Shown piece after piece: positions 16,121-24,765 of a stretch of DNA of 33,571 bases. A program made the position numbers and the translations under genes. Source of the DNA: Taibaiella sp. (GTDB taxonomy: Bacteria; Bacteroidota; Bacteroidia; Chitinophagales; Chitinophagaceae); assembly GCA_021740995.1 (NCBI GenBank), contig JAIOYR010000041.1:1-33571 (forward strand), written 5' to 3'. The notes under the pieces are model-generated. The model was not told the origin of the DNA, ran no database searches, and saw only the letters and a program-made list of their open reading frames with translations. Every line of letters starts with the position of its first letter. Within the stretch, counting starts at the first letter, position 1.

Positions 16121-16897
16121 TTATTTAACTATTCGCTCTGATTCTTTGATGTTATAGTAGCTGTTAGCCTGAGTGAGGCATGTAACGGTAAGGTCATTGA
16201 TACATACATGTGGTGGCTGAGATGCACAAAACCAAACAATATCGGCTATATCTGTTGCCTGTAGTGCACGTACACCCGCATACATACCAGCAGCGCGTTC
16301 TTGATCACCTTTGAAGCGAACCAGTGAGAATTCAGTTTCTGCCATTCCTGGATTGATTGCTGTTACCTTTATGCCATAAGGCAGCATATCGATGCGGGTA
16401 GCCTGTGTAAGTGCATCTACTGCAAACTTGGTGGCGCAATACACATTGCCGTTTTTATAAACGGTTTTGCCGGCTGTAGAGCCTATGTTGATGATGTGCC
16501 CGCTGGTCTGCTCCCGCATCATGGGTGCTACCTGTCGGGTCATGTAGAGCAGTCCTTTCAGGTTGGTATCTATCATTATTTCCCAGTCATCAAGGTTGCC
16601 TTCATCTATAGTAGATAGGCCGGATGCCAGCCCTGCATTGTTTACCAGTATGTCAATGCTGTTTACTTGTTGTTTCAGTTCATTCATTGCAGCTGCTACC
16701 TGCTCACTGTTGCGCACATCAAAGTTGAGTGTTATTACCTTGCCTCCATATTGCTGCTCCAGTTGCTCCTTCATAGCTGATAGCCTTTCTGCCCTGCGAC
16801 CGGTGATGCACAAGTCAAATCCTTCTTTAGCAAATCGTTCAGCTATCGCCTTTCCAAAACCTGAGGTAGCACCAGTTACAAGTATTGTTTTTTTCAT
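16121..16897 (-). CDS. Short-chain dehydrogenase/reductase (YdfG-like)
   Basis: 258-residue classical SDR, NAD(P)-dependent oxidoreductase. The cofactor loop T-G-A-T-S-G-F-G is at 8-15, the NNAG motif at 86-89, and the catalytic triad is Ser140, Tyr153 and Lys157 in VYCATK. Arg34-Arg35 after the second strand favours NADP(H). The C-terminal part (PPHVCINDLTV) is like 3-hydroxy acid/serine dehydrogenases of the YdfG group. It follows the TerY-P kinase gene on the same strand after 73 bases, where a TATATTTA motif could be its own promoter; a functional link to the triad is not shown. Confidence 0.92.
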   Translation of the reverse strand: MKKTILVTGATSGFGKAIAERFAKEGFDLCITGRRAERLSAMKEQLEQQYGGKVITLNFDVRNSEQVAAAMNELKQQVNSIDILVNNAGLASGLSTIDEGNLDDWEIMIDTNLKGLLYMTRQVAPMMREQTSGHIINIGSTAGKTVYKNGNVYCATKFAVDALTQATRIDMLPYGIKVTAINPGMAETEFSLVRFKGDQERAAGMYAGVRALQATDIADIVWFCASQPPHVCINDLTVTCLTQANSYYNIKESERIVK

Positions 16898-16970
16898 TGT
16901 TGTGTTTTAATGAGTGTAAATATAATAGGAAACTCATTTTGGCTGCTATGTAATGTCAACATTATCAATT

Positions 16971-18899
16971 TTAAGCAGCCATTTTCTTAAAAGAATAACT
17001 GTCCAGCTCTGCCTGTTTCACTTGCAGGTACATCAATTCTATCTGCTTTTCCAGCATTGTCAACCGGTTATTTATATTTAGTTTCAGGAAGTTAAGCGAT
17101 TGATACTCTTTACGGATGTTGTGTTCCAGTTGTTGTCTTATTTGTGCTATCTCACTATTCACTTTCATCAGTGCACTATTCAACTTATTGTTGTCGGGTA
17201 TGTACACAAAACCTAAAGACATTTGCCTGCGCCATGCCAGCAATATCTGTTCGTTAGCAGGACCTATTCCCGGTACTTTGGTGGTAGATAGCAGTGTAAT
17301 TTGTGCTGCATTCCTGATCCCATTGTTATATAGCGCACTTTTTTTTGCAGGCCCTACTGATGGTATGGAGTGGTCATCGAGCCCAAACTGCCATAGGTAG
17401 TCATCAAGCTGCTCATTGTACAATATTTCTTCTGCTTTTTTTCTTCTTTGTTCCAGTTCGTGCGGCAACAGCTTGAAGTTGCTGACCAGCCGCTGCAATG
17501 TGTCTATGCTTTTGTTGTATATAACAATGTCAGGAGGGTTTTCATAATCCCGTATCATTGTATTCATTTTTATGCTTAGTGCAATGTGTCTGTCTGCTTT
17601 CTCCGCTTTTTCTTTATTTATCATTTTTGCCCACGGTGAGCGCATATATATGTATGCTGCAGTGAGCAGTAAATAGACCGTAATTGAAACATGAAAGTAA
17701 GCTGCAGAAATAGCTGCAACAAATGTGCCGATGCTTATCCACTTACGCAGCTGATATGCCCGTTTTACAGGGTTGGAGAGTGGTGTAGGTTTTAATATAG
17801 GTAATGCTTTGCTATAGCTCCACTTTTTCACTTCAGGGCGTTGTACATTGAATCCGCTTACAAACTGCTCAATATTTCCCAGCGCAGTATTTGCTTGAAA
17901 GTAGCTGTCATCCAGAAAGTACATGATGCCTTTTTCCTTGCGAAACATACACCATGGACATTCTGCAAGCATGGCTGGATATGTGTGTAGTTTCGATACA
18001 GAGCAGGTAGACATCTCAGCCAGTAGGGCATCAAGCATTTTTATCCACTCGGTAGGTTGTGGTCTTTCTTCCTGCTCAAAAGCACGATGAAAACAGGTCA
18101 CAATATCCAGAGGTAGGTTGTTTATGGGCAAGCTGTCGGGTGGGGGAGTCAGCTTTTTCTTTTGGTTTACTACAGAGTAGGCAAATTGTTGCTGTCTGAT
18201 TGCTGTTTCTTCGTCTATATCTGCTGCTCCTTTGTGCTTGCCGGCAAACGGATGCCGACCAAGGAAAAGTAACTGGAAGAGCAATACTGCTAATGAGAAA
18301 TTATCAGTATTAGTTGTCCGTACTACTTTCTCAAAGGTGCTTTTTTTTAGTAGTTCAGGAGGTGTGTAGCGGGGTACGCCGACTTCGCAAAAATAATAAC
18401 TATCATTATTTTTAACTTGAAAGGAGTCGCAATCTATAAAGTTAGCAATACCTGAGGAGCTGATAAGTAAATTGCCCTCATTAACATCTCCCACCACCAG
18501 CCCTGCTTCGTGTAGCTTGTAAAATGCGGTGGCTATATTGCGTCCTACATGTACCAGAAAGTTATAGCCCTTGTCGGGAAACATCTTTTTGCGGTCCATA
18601 GGACTGAATACATGGTGCAGCGGCACATATCCGGTCAGTTTCTTCATTACAAAGCCGCATACTGCACCTGTATTGTCTAATGCCAGGTCTATTGGCCACG
18701 CAGCATATGTCTCAATGTCAGGGCTGCGCATGGCTACCATCAATTCAATTTTTTGTATTTTTTCGGCAGATAATGGCTCGTTGTATTTTTTCAGCACAAG
18801 TTCTTTATGGTTATTCAGCTCATATACGCTGCCTTCGCCGCCTTTGCCGAGCTCTTGCCCGGTTTCATATCTTTCGTTATGGGTGCCGAAGAATATCAT
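16971..18899 (-). CDS. TerY-P triad protein kinase with membrane segment and helix-hairpin-helix motifs
   Basis: 642-residue Ser/Thr/Tyr-type kinase of the TerY-P group. Kinase domain about 10-295: Gly-loop GKGGEGS at 18-24, Lys37/38, a catalytic loop VVGDVNEGN (Asp138, Asn143) where the usual HRD is replaced by VGD, and FIDCDSF (Asp158) in place of DFG. The substitutions are typical of this group and metal- and phosphate-binding residues remain, so activity is expected. A CPWC pair follows at 314-317, then a hydrophobic hairpin at about 387-419, two helix-hairpin-helix-like motifs (SIPSVGPAKK and KVPGIGPANE, about 511-560) and a C-terminal coiled coil. Its start overlaps the PP2C stop by four bases (ATGA). 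Partners are expected to be that phosphatase and the TerY protein. Confidence 0.88.
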   Translation of the reverse strand: MIFFGTHNERYETGQELGKGGEGSVYELNNHKELVLKKYNEPLSAEKIQKIELMVAMRSPDIETYAAWPIDLALDNTGAVCGFVMKKLTGYVPLHHVFSPMDRKKMFPDKGYNFLVHVGRNIATAFYKLHEAGLVVGDVNEGNLLISSSGIANFIDCDSFQVKNNDSYYFCEVGVPRYTPPELLKKSTFEKVVRTTNTDNFSLAVLLFQLLFLGRHPFAGKHKGAADIDEETAIRQQQFAYSVVNQKKKLTPPPDSLPINNLPLDIVTCFHRAFEQEERPQPTEWIKMLDALLAEMSTCSVSKLHTYPAMLAECPWCMFRKEKGIMYFLDDSYFQANTALGNIEQFVSGFNVQRPEVKKWSYSKALPILKPTPLSNPVKRAYQLRKWISIGTFVAAISAAYFHVSITVYLLLTAAYIYMRSPWAKMINKEKAEKADRHIALSIKMNTMIRDYENPPDIVIYNKSIDTLQRLVSNFKLLPHELEQRRKKAEEILYNEQLDDYLWQFGLDDHSIPSVGPAKKSALYNNGIRNAAQITLLSTTKVPGIGPANEQILLAWRRQMSLGFVYIPDNNKLNSALMKVNSEIAQIRQQLEHNIRKEYQSLNFLKLNINNRLTMLEKQIELMYLQVKQAELDSYSFKKMAA

Positions 18900-19663
18900 A
18901 TTGTTAATCTGGATGCTAGGAACAGAGTTTTGTCATCATCTGTACGTTCATTGATTGCGTTGCTGTCCAGATATTCAGCCAGCTTTTTGTTCAGTATATT
19001 TATCTTTTCGCTGTCATTAGCCGTGCGAAGGTGGTGAAAGAGGCCGGAGAAAAATGGCTGATGTACAGTAAGGCTATCCATATTGAGGGTTAGAAGTTGC
19101 AGCCCATCTGTGAAAAGTGCTACCTCAGTTACACTTTGGTCTATAATTGCTATCTGCAAGTTGGCAAATGTACTATCGTCTACAAGAAAGGTTGTACTGT
19201 TCTGATATTCGCCGTTTTGCGGCCACCATAGGGTATTGTAGTATCCGCTATCGTCGTTACGGATTATAGCTCCATCGCCTATCTGAAAAAAAGCAGCCTT
19301 GTTTAGGGTTATAATGCAGCCGAGCAGCGTACATGAATAATCATTGAGTGGTACATTGTTGCTTATTGCCTCCTGTTCCAGTCCGTAGAATATATCTTCA
19401 GCCAGGGCGTAAATATGTCCCTCCGTTACTTCGTCTTTGTGTTTCAGCAATTGTACAGCAAAATCTATTACTTTCTCTACCGTATATGCCGATGCAAGTG
19501 CCGCATAACGGGCACTGCCTGCACCATCACTTAACGCACATGCCAGTACCTCGTCTCCATTATGGTCAGTTAGCGTGCGGTAGCAGATAGCATCTTCACA
19601 GCCCTTGCCAACGCTAACATGCGAAAAGCCTGTAACACTCTTACCTATTGCTTTCCATGTCAT
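18896..19663 (-). CDS. PP2C-type protein phosphatase of the TerY-P triad
   Basis: 255-residue metal-dependent phosphatase of the PP2C_2 form. Metal-binding motifs: CEDA at 22-25, SDGAGSA with Asp46, the core strand FFQIGDGAI (Asp130), LFTDGL (Asp186) and TDDDKTLFLA (Asp242-244). All expected acidic residues are present. It should remove phosphates placed by the downstream kinase, either from that kinase or from TerY or other targets. The gene overlaps TerY upstream and the kinase downstream by four bases each (ATGA), so the three are translationally coupled. Confidence 0.9.
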   Translation of the reverse strand: MTWKAIGKSVTGFSHVSVGKGCEDAICYRTLTDHNGDEVLACALSDGAGSARYAALASAYTVEKVIDFAVQLLKHKDEVTEGHIYALAEDIFYGLEQEAISNNVPLNDYSCTLLGCIITLNKAAFFQIGDGAIIRNDDSGYYNTLWWPQNGEYQNSTTFLVDDSTFANLQIAIIDQSVTEVALFTDGLQLLTLNMDSLTVHQPFFSGLFHHLRTANDSEKINILNKKLAEYLDSNAINERTDDDKTLFLASRLTI

Positions 19664-20334
19664 AGTTCAGACCAGCCGCTGGGAGGTAATAGATTGATGT
19701 TACTGCCAGGGTTCTTGGATGACACCATTTTCATAGATGCAGACAACCACATAAAAAACTCCCGGAACATTAGTCCTTTTAGTTTTAGCGGAGCGCGCAC
19801 AGATATTTGCTTGAGAATTTCCATATTGGCGCTTTCAACACCTATAGCAAAAAAAGCAAAAGATTTAGCAGACTCTCCTGCATGCACGCCTGCAGCAGCT
19901 TTTGCCCAGTCGTCTGTTGGGGAGCCATCGGTAATCAGTATTATCCATGGTTTGTAATAGGCTATACCATTTTCTTTGTATTCTTTTTTGCGCCTGATTA
20001 TCATATCTATACCTGTCAGTATTGCTTCACCCATAGGTGTGTCGCCGGTAGTTTCCAATTCACGTGGGTGGAAGTCAGGCACAGTATGAAAGTCTGATTC
20101 TATAGATACCGGACCAAAGGTCACGAGTGCTACCTCTACTCTTTTAGTGGCAAGGGGATCTTGCTGCAGCTCTTGTTTGAACGTGCGCACCCCCTCATTT
20201 AGCTGCATAATAGGCATTCCTCCCATGGAGCCTGATGTATCCAAAAGCAGCACACAGGGGCATCGTGGTTCGGGATTATCGGCGAAGTTGTCGCTGCCAA
20301 AAGGAATCTGTTCAAAAGAGATATATTCTTCCAT
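19660..20334 (-). CDS. TerY-like von Willebrand factor A domain protein
   Basis: 224 residues formed almost entirely of one vWA domain. The metal-ion-dependent adhesion site is complete: DTSGS (Asp32, Ser34, Ser36), Thr99 in GDTPMGEA and Asp136 in LITDGSPTD. The lead-in NPEPRCPCVLLLDTSGS is typical of TerY-like proteins. The ATG at 20334 is chosen; a GTG at 20364 in the same frame would add ten residues and remains possible. In Ter-type systems TerY is thought to act as a metal-dependent scaffold whose phosphorylation state is set by the linked kinase and PP2C phosphatase. It is the first gene of the triad. Confidence 0.9.
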   Translation of the reverse strand: MEEYISFEQIPFGSDNFADNPEPRCPCVLLLDTSGSMGGMPIMQLNEGVRTFKQELQQDPLATKRVEVALVTFGPVSIESDFHTVPDFHPRELETTGDTPMGEAILTGIDMIIRRKKEYKENGIAYYKPWIILITDGSPTDDWAKAAAGVHAGESAKSFAFFAIGVESANMEILKQISVRAPLKLKGLMFREFFMWLSASMKMVSSKNPGSNINLLPPSGWSEL

Positions 20335-20462
20335 ATCCAAAGGTAAAAATTTACGTTCAGGCACCCAAAGAATAAAATTCTTGTTTTCTACTCAGGTAGG
20401 CCTAATTTTACAAAGAAAAATACCTGCAAAAGGTGTATAATTTGTCATTTCAAAACTGAAAT

Positions 20463-20747
20463 ATGCGTAAATATTTATCTATAGTAGCTTTAATGTCTGT
20501 TTTCGCTTCTTGTGGTAGTGCAGAGCCTGAAACTATAGAACATGCTAATGCAGAACATGCTAAGACCACTGAAACACCAAAGCTTGATGTCGCTCTGGTG
20601 AAGGCTGGTAAAATGGATCCTGTATGCGAAATGACTTATGATGTAAGCTGGACGGAGTCGACAGTTTACATGAACGATACGATCCGTTTTTGCAGCGAGA
20701 ATTGTAAAACAGCGTTTGTTGCACGCCCTGAAAAGTACATGAAATAA
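20463..20747 (+). CDS. YHS-domain lipoprotein, likely metal-binding
   Basis: 94-residue exported lipoprotein. A short signal peptide ends in the lipobox VFAS-Cys17, followed by an acidic, His-containing linker. The YHS domain covers about 48-94 with KMDPVCEMTYDV (Cys55) and FCSENCKTAF (Cys77, Cys81) and the usual end ARPEKY. YHS domains bind heavy-metal ions and occur alone or fused to copper-transporting ATPases. It lies on the opposite strand between the TerY triad and terC and faces terC, so it is probably regulated separately, but its content fits a metal-related locus. Confidence 0.87.
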   Translation: MRKYLSIVALMSVFASCGSAEPETIEHANAEHAKTTETPKLDVALVKAGKMDPVCEMTYDVSWTESTVYMNDTIRFCSENCKTAFVARPEKYMK

Positions 20748-20806
20748 ACACTTTATTTTTCTGATATAATATTACTTGCTCCTTGGGTATTGTCCTGGTT
20801 GTATCA

Positions 20807-21562
20807 CTATTTTTTGATAGGGCCTGAGTTTTTCTTTGCACGCAGATTCAGCATTTCTACCAAAATTGAAAATGCCATAGCAAAGTATATATATCCCTTT
20901 GGTATGCCATTTTCAAAACCTTCAGCAATAAGCGAAACACCAATCAACAGCAGGAATGAGAGAGCCAGCATCTTTACGGTAGGGTGTTTGTGTACAAAAT
21001 TGCTGACCGCTCCGGACGCGAAAAACATTATCCCTACCGCTATCACAACTGCGGCAATCATTACTTCTACGTGACTTGCCATTCCTACTGCTGTGATCAC
21101 AGAGTCGAGCGAGAAAACAATATCGAGAATCAGTATCTGAAAGATAACATTGGCGAATGAATGTACCTTCTTTTTAATGGTATGCTCTTCCTCTCCTTCC
21201 AGTTTTTCGTGTATCTCGGCGGTGCTTTTATAGATAAGGAATAGACCACCGATTATAAGAATGAGGTCTCTTCCGGAAATGTCTAATTTTTCGAGCAGGT
21301 GAGTGCTTTCTATTCCTACCCAAAGGCCTGGGTTGAACAAGCTTCCTTTTAGTTTCATTATCCAACTGATAGATAATAACAACAATACCCGGGTAATCAT
21401 AGCCAATGCCAATCCCGTTTTACGGGCTTTGTCTTGCTGATGAGCGGGAAGTTTTCCGGTGAGTATGGATATAAATACTATGTTGTCTATACCCAGTACA
21501 ATTTCCAGAACTGTAAGTGTGATTAGTGAAATCCAGATTTCAGGATTAAAAAACCATTCCAT
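20807..21562 (-). CDS. terC: TerC family integral membrane protein
   Basis: 251-residue multi-pass inner-membrane protein of the TerC/Alx family, tied to tellurite resistance and, in several bacteria, to manganese export. The conserved acidic motifs are LEIVLGIDNIVF (Glu20, Asp26, Asn27) and LDIVFSLDSVITAVGM (Asp147, Asp153). Seven hydrophobic helices are seen, with a charged cytoplasmic loop rich in Glu and Lys at about 118-135. It lies about 0.5 kb from the TerY-P triad, on the same strand and separated by the opposite-strand YHS gene. A -7 type motif precedes it. Confidence 0.92.
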   Translation of the reverse strand: MEWFFNPEIWISLITLTVLEIVLGIDNIVFISILTGKLPAHQQDKARKTGLALAMITRVLLLLSISWIMKLKGSLFNPGLWVGIESTHLLEKLDISGRDLILIIGGLFLIYKSTAEIHEKLEGEEEHTIKKKVHSFANVIFQILILDIVFSLDSVITAVGMASHVEVMIAAVVIAVGIMFFASGAVSNFVHKHPTVKMLALSFLLLIGVSLIAEGFENGIPKGYIYFAMAFSILVEMLNLRAKKNSGPIKK

Positions 21563-21592
21563 GATAAAATTGCATTATTGCTAAAAAGTGTG

Positions 21593-21600
21593 CAAACTTA
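21593..21600 (-). promoter_or_regulatory. -7 element (TAAGTTTG) of the terC promoter
   Basis: Exact TAnnTTTG match on the minus strand, 30 bases before the terC start codon. No clear -33 element at the expected spacing. Confidence 0.45.
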
Positions 21601-21690
21601 CGTAAGTAGTGGCTATTTGCAGTATTTACTTGAGGTTTTGGTATTAAATAACGATTATAACAGTAGCTTCTTACAGCGTATCTTTATGGC

Positions 21691-22551
21691 ATGTACACTT
21701 TGTCTACTGCCTTTTATCACCTGCGTGGTTCTCTACTTCCTCTGTACGATGAGCGTGAAGCCGCAGCTATGGCTCACGAAGTAATGGGGCATATAACCGG
21801 ATTAAGCAGGACCGATCGAATTTTGCAAAAGGAAAAAATATTGGAGGGTGTAGCACTACATCAGTACGAAAAGTCATTGGCATCATTGGTTAATGGAATG
21901 CCTATGCAATATGTCACAGGTGAGGCGTGGTTTATGGGACTGCCATTTACAGTTGATGAAAACGTGCTGATACCCCGACCGGAGACAGAAGAACTAGTGC
22001 AATGGATAGTGGGTGATTATGAGCTATTGCATGACGATATAAATATACTGGATGTTGGTGCCGGTAGCGGATGCATACCGGTTTCATTAAAAAGGTTCTT
22101 GCCAGCCGCAGATATAGCCTCATGCGATATTAGTAGCAAGGCATTGGCAGTTGCCCGGAAAAATGCAGAAAAAATTGGCGTTTCTATAAATTTTGTTTGT
22201 GCCGATTTTTTGGACCAAGAACGTCACGTTGACTTTAGTGTATATGACGTAATTGTTTCTAATCCGCCCTATATTCCTGTTTCGGAGGAACAAAACCTGC
22301 ATATCAATGTAAGAAAATATGAGCCGTCATTGGCATTGTTTGTGCCGGATGATGATGCGCTCGTCTTTTACAGGGCACTGGCAGTTTTCGGTAAAAGCCA
22401 TCTGAAGCAGGGAGGGCACCTATATTGCGAACTGGATTCGAATCATGCTACGGCTACGCTCGAACTGTTCGAGCAGCACGGTTATAGAAATGCGGAACTA
22501 AGAAAAGACATACACGGAAACCAGCGAATGTTACGGGTTGGCAGTATTTGA
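21691..22551 (+). CDS. prmC: Release factor glutamine N5-methyltransferase
   Basis: 286-residue PrmC/HemK that methylates the Gln of the GGQ motif in release factors RF1 and RF2. The N-terminal helical domain (about 1-75) is followed by the class I methyltransferase domain: ENVLIPRPETEELV at 90-103, SAM-binding ILDVGAGSGCIPV at 119-131, and the catalytic V-S-N-P-P-Y motif at 189-194. Length and order are normal. A membrane protein gene follows after 15 bases and is probably co-transcribed. Confidence 0.95.
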   Translation: MYTLSTAFYHLRGSLLPLYDEREAAAMAHEVMGHITGLSRTDRILQKEKILEGVALHQYEKSLASLVNGMPMQYVTGEAWFMGLPFTVDENVLIPRPETEELVQWIVGDYELLHDDINILDVGAGSGCIPVSLKRFLPAADIASCDISSKALAVARKNAEKIGVSINFVCADFLDQERHVDFSVYDVIVSNPPYIPVSEEQNLHINVRKYEPSLALFVPDDDALVFYRALAVFGKSHLKQGGHLYCELDSNHATATLELFEQHGYRNAELRKDIHGNQRMLRVGSI

Positions 22552-22566
22552 TTATTTTTGAGACAA

Positions 22567-24186
22567 ATGAAACAAAGCACTGCAAATTACTATCCTTTCC
22601 TCTTGTCTGCTTTGCTCATGTGGGTAGTGCTATATTTCATATATCCGCATTATCAGTACAGTATAGATCCTGATGGTACTTCCTACCTTACTATATCGGC
22701 AAGGTATGCTGTCGGAGATTTTCATAGGGCAATAAACGGTTTGTGGAGTCCCTGGGCATGTTGGCTTACTGCTTTACTTATCAGGGCTGGTCTGCAGCCT
22801 ATACCTGCATCTGTGATTGTCAATACCGCGGGGGCTACCGGTTTTTTGTTCATTTCCAATTCTTTTTTTATCCGTTTTGGATTATCTGTATTTCTGCGCC
22901 GGATGTTTAATCTGTCATTAGTAGTTTTTCTTTGCTTTGCCGTATTCTGGCAGTCGTTCGATGATTTGTGGCAGTGTTTTTTTCTACTTTGTATCCTGCG
23001 CATTATGCTTATAGAGGGATTTGTGTACAAACCCGTTTTGTGGTTGGGCATAGGGGCGATAGGTGGTCTTGCCTACTATGCCAAGGCTTATTCGTTACCT
23101 TTCTTTGTACTCAATACAGCAGTATGCACCTGGTTTTTATCTGGCAAGAACGTACGGCAGTGGATAAAGGTGATGGCTGTTTCTGTTTTTGTGATTTTGG
23201 CTTTTGCTTTCCCATGGATGTATGCGCTGCATAGCAAGTACGGTATTTGGACGACATCCACTGCCGGTTCGCTCAATATGTCATGGTATCTGGTAGGGCA
23301 CCCTGAGTGGAAGGAGGGTATAGATATTCTGTTGCCGCCTGTTTACCACAATAGTCCTTATTATTGGGAAGATCCGTATGTGTCTAATGGTCATATATCG
23401 CATTTTTGGGATTCCTGGCGTCTCTCCGGTCTGCAGGTGCTGCGTCTTGGATTGAATTGTATTACTCTGGCACTATGTATTCTGCAGTTTTCTTTGTTGT
23501 TTCCCTTTATAGTTTTACTTATTTTGATTAGAATAGTCAATCTGAAAAAATTTGCAGCACTATCTCTGGAAGAGAAAGTGGTTTATTTGTCGGTGCTGCT
23601 ATTGCCGTCGGGCTACATTATGGTACATCTGGAGTCGCGATATCTCTGGTATGCGTTGCCATTGTGCATGGTTGTAGGTGGTTTGTTCATTCAGCAGCGT
23701 GATTTCAAAACGGCCGTGCAGAAGAAATATGCGATTATTCTTTTTTCACTTAGCCTCATGGTTTATCCATTACTGAAGCTAAAAGATATGTATTTGCTGG
23801 GTAAGGATGAATATGTTTTTGCAAAACGACTGAACAGTATTGGTTTTAAAGGTCAGGATTTTGTGTCTAATTTGCATCCACGTTTGTTGTCGAAAATCGC
23901 TTATTTTTCCGGTAACAGGTTCTATGTAGTCACCAAGCAAAAACCACCTTCATCTGCCGGCGAAATGGAGCGTGAGCGACCAGCGAATACCATTGCACTT
24001 GTGAAGGATATAAAAAGGTATGGCGTCAAGTATTACCTGCATGCTCCCGGCAATAGCGGAATTCTAAAGAATCCTTCTTTTGATGATATTTTTTACGAAA
24101 ATTTGAAGGATGCTAACGGAATTATTTCGTTCAAAACTGTTTTAAGAGATTCTGTATCGGGAATGAGTTTGTATGAAATTCCGTAA
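22567..24186 (+). CDS. Multi-pass membrane protein, GT-C glycosyltransferase-like
   Basis: 539 residues with about 10-12 hydrophobic helices in the first 430 and a soluble, exported C-terminal portion of about 100 residues. The first loop has SIDPDGTSY (acidic motif after helix 1), and a later loop has LESRYLWYALPLCMVV, both reminiscent of PMT/ArnT-type (GT39/GT83) enzymes that use lipid-linked sugars. No single diagnostic signature is complete, so the enzyme call is tentative; it could instead be a non-enzymatic membrane protein. The ATG at 22567 is used rather than a TTG three codons upstream. It follows prmC closely. Confidence 0.7.
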   Translation: MKQSTANYYPFLLSALLMWVVLYFIYPHYQYSIDPDGTSYLTISARYAVGDFHRAINGLWSPWACWLTALLIRAGLQPIPASVIVNTAGATGFLFISNSFFIRFGLSVFLRRMFNLSLVVFLCFAVFWQSFDDLWQCFFLLCILRIMLIEGFVYKPVLWLGIGAIGGLAYYAKAYSLPFFVLNTAVCTWFLSGKNVRQWIKVMAVSVFVILAFAFPWMYALHSKYGIWTTSTAGSLNMSWYLVGHPEWKEGIDILLPPVYHNSPYYWEDPYVSNGHISHFWDSWRLSGLQVLRLGLNCITLALCILQFSLLFPFIVLLILIRIVNLKKFAALSLEEKVVYLSVLLLPSGYIMVHLESRYLWYALPLCMVVGGLFIQQRDFKTAVQKKYAIILFSLSLMVYPLLKLKDMYLLGKDEYVFAKRLNSIGFKGQDFVSNLHPRLLSKIAYFSGNRFYVVTKQKPPSSAGEMERERPANTIALVKDIKRYGVKYYLHAPGNSGILKNPSFDDIFYENLKDANGIISFKTVLRDSVSGMSLYEIP

Positions 24187-24193
24187 TGACGAG

Positions 24194-24724
24194 CTATTTA
24201 CAGTGTTCCATTTCGTGTATAAATTCCTGCAGTGTTTCCTTAAAGTTTTCACATCCCATTAGGGTGATCTTGCTTCCCAAGGTCACATTGGCAAGATATA
24301 GTCTGACATGGGTAATATAGTCATTGGTCAATAGTAGAATGCCATCTCTACTTACAGGGAAACTAATTGTAACACCGGGAATATCTGCGTCTTACGCTAT
24401 TGAGCCACAACCCTTACTGGTTCGCTCATATTGCTCATTATAAAGTGCAATTTCACTGCCGGTTTCGGTTATTATTTCAAGTTGTGTATTTTTTGCTACT
24501 ACAAATTGCATATCACCCACTGAAATTTTCAACTCCAGTTTATATTCGCCATTTTCATATCGAAACCTGTAAAAAGTATTGAGCGGATTACATATAGTCG
24601 AGCGTTGCAGAGATTGCCAGGTCGTAAAGTGAGTAGCAGAATCAGAGATTTCTTTGATTATTTGAGCAATAGAAGATTGTGGAATTGAAAATAAAATAAA
24701 AAATATTATATTTTTTATTGCCAT
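24194..24724 (-). pseudogene. Exported protein of unknown function, split by an in-frame stop
   Basis: A signal peptide starts at the ATG at 24724 (MAIKNIIFFILFSIPQSSIAQ). The frame then runs 110 codons to a TAA at 24392-24394 and continues in the same phase for exactly 65 further codons, ending at a TAG at 24194-24196. The downstream part (DIPGVTISFPVS, LLLTNDYITHVRLYLANV, FKETLQEFIHEME) looks like normal protein sequence and contains no other stop. A single base change would restore a 176-residue protein. The simplest reading is a nonsense mutation; a sequencing error is possible. The family is not recognised. Confidence 0.6.
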
Positions 24725-24765
24725 TCTAGATGAGCGACTTAAGTAGAATTCAGCAGGTAAACAAA

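Noticed and set aside
24392-24394. TAA as a recoded or selenocysteine-like codon
   Set aside because: TAA is not used for selenocysteine or pyrrolysine and no recoding signal is seen. A nonsense mutation or a sequence error is the simpler reading.
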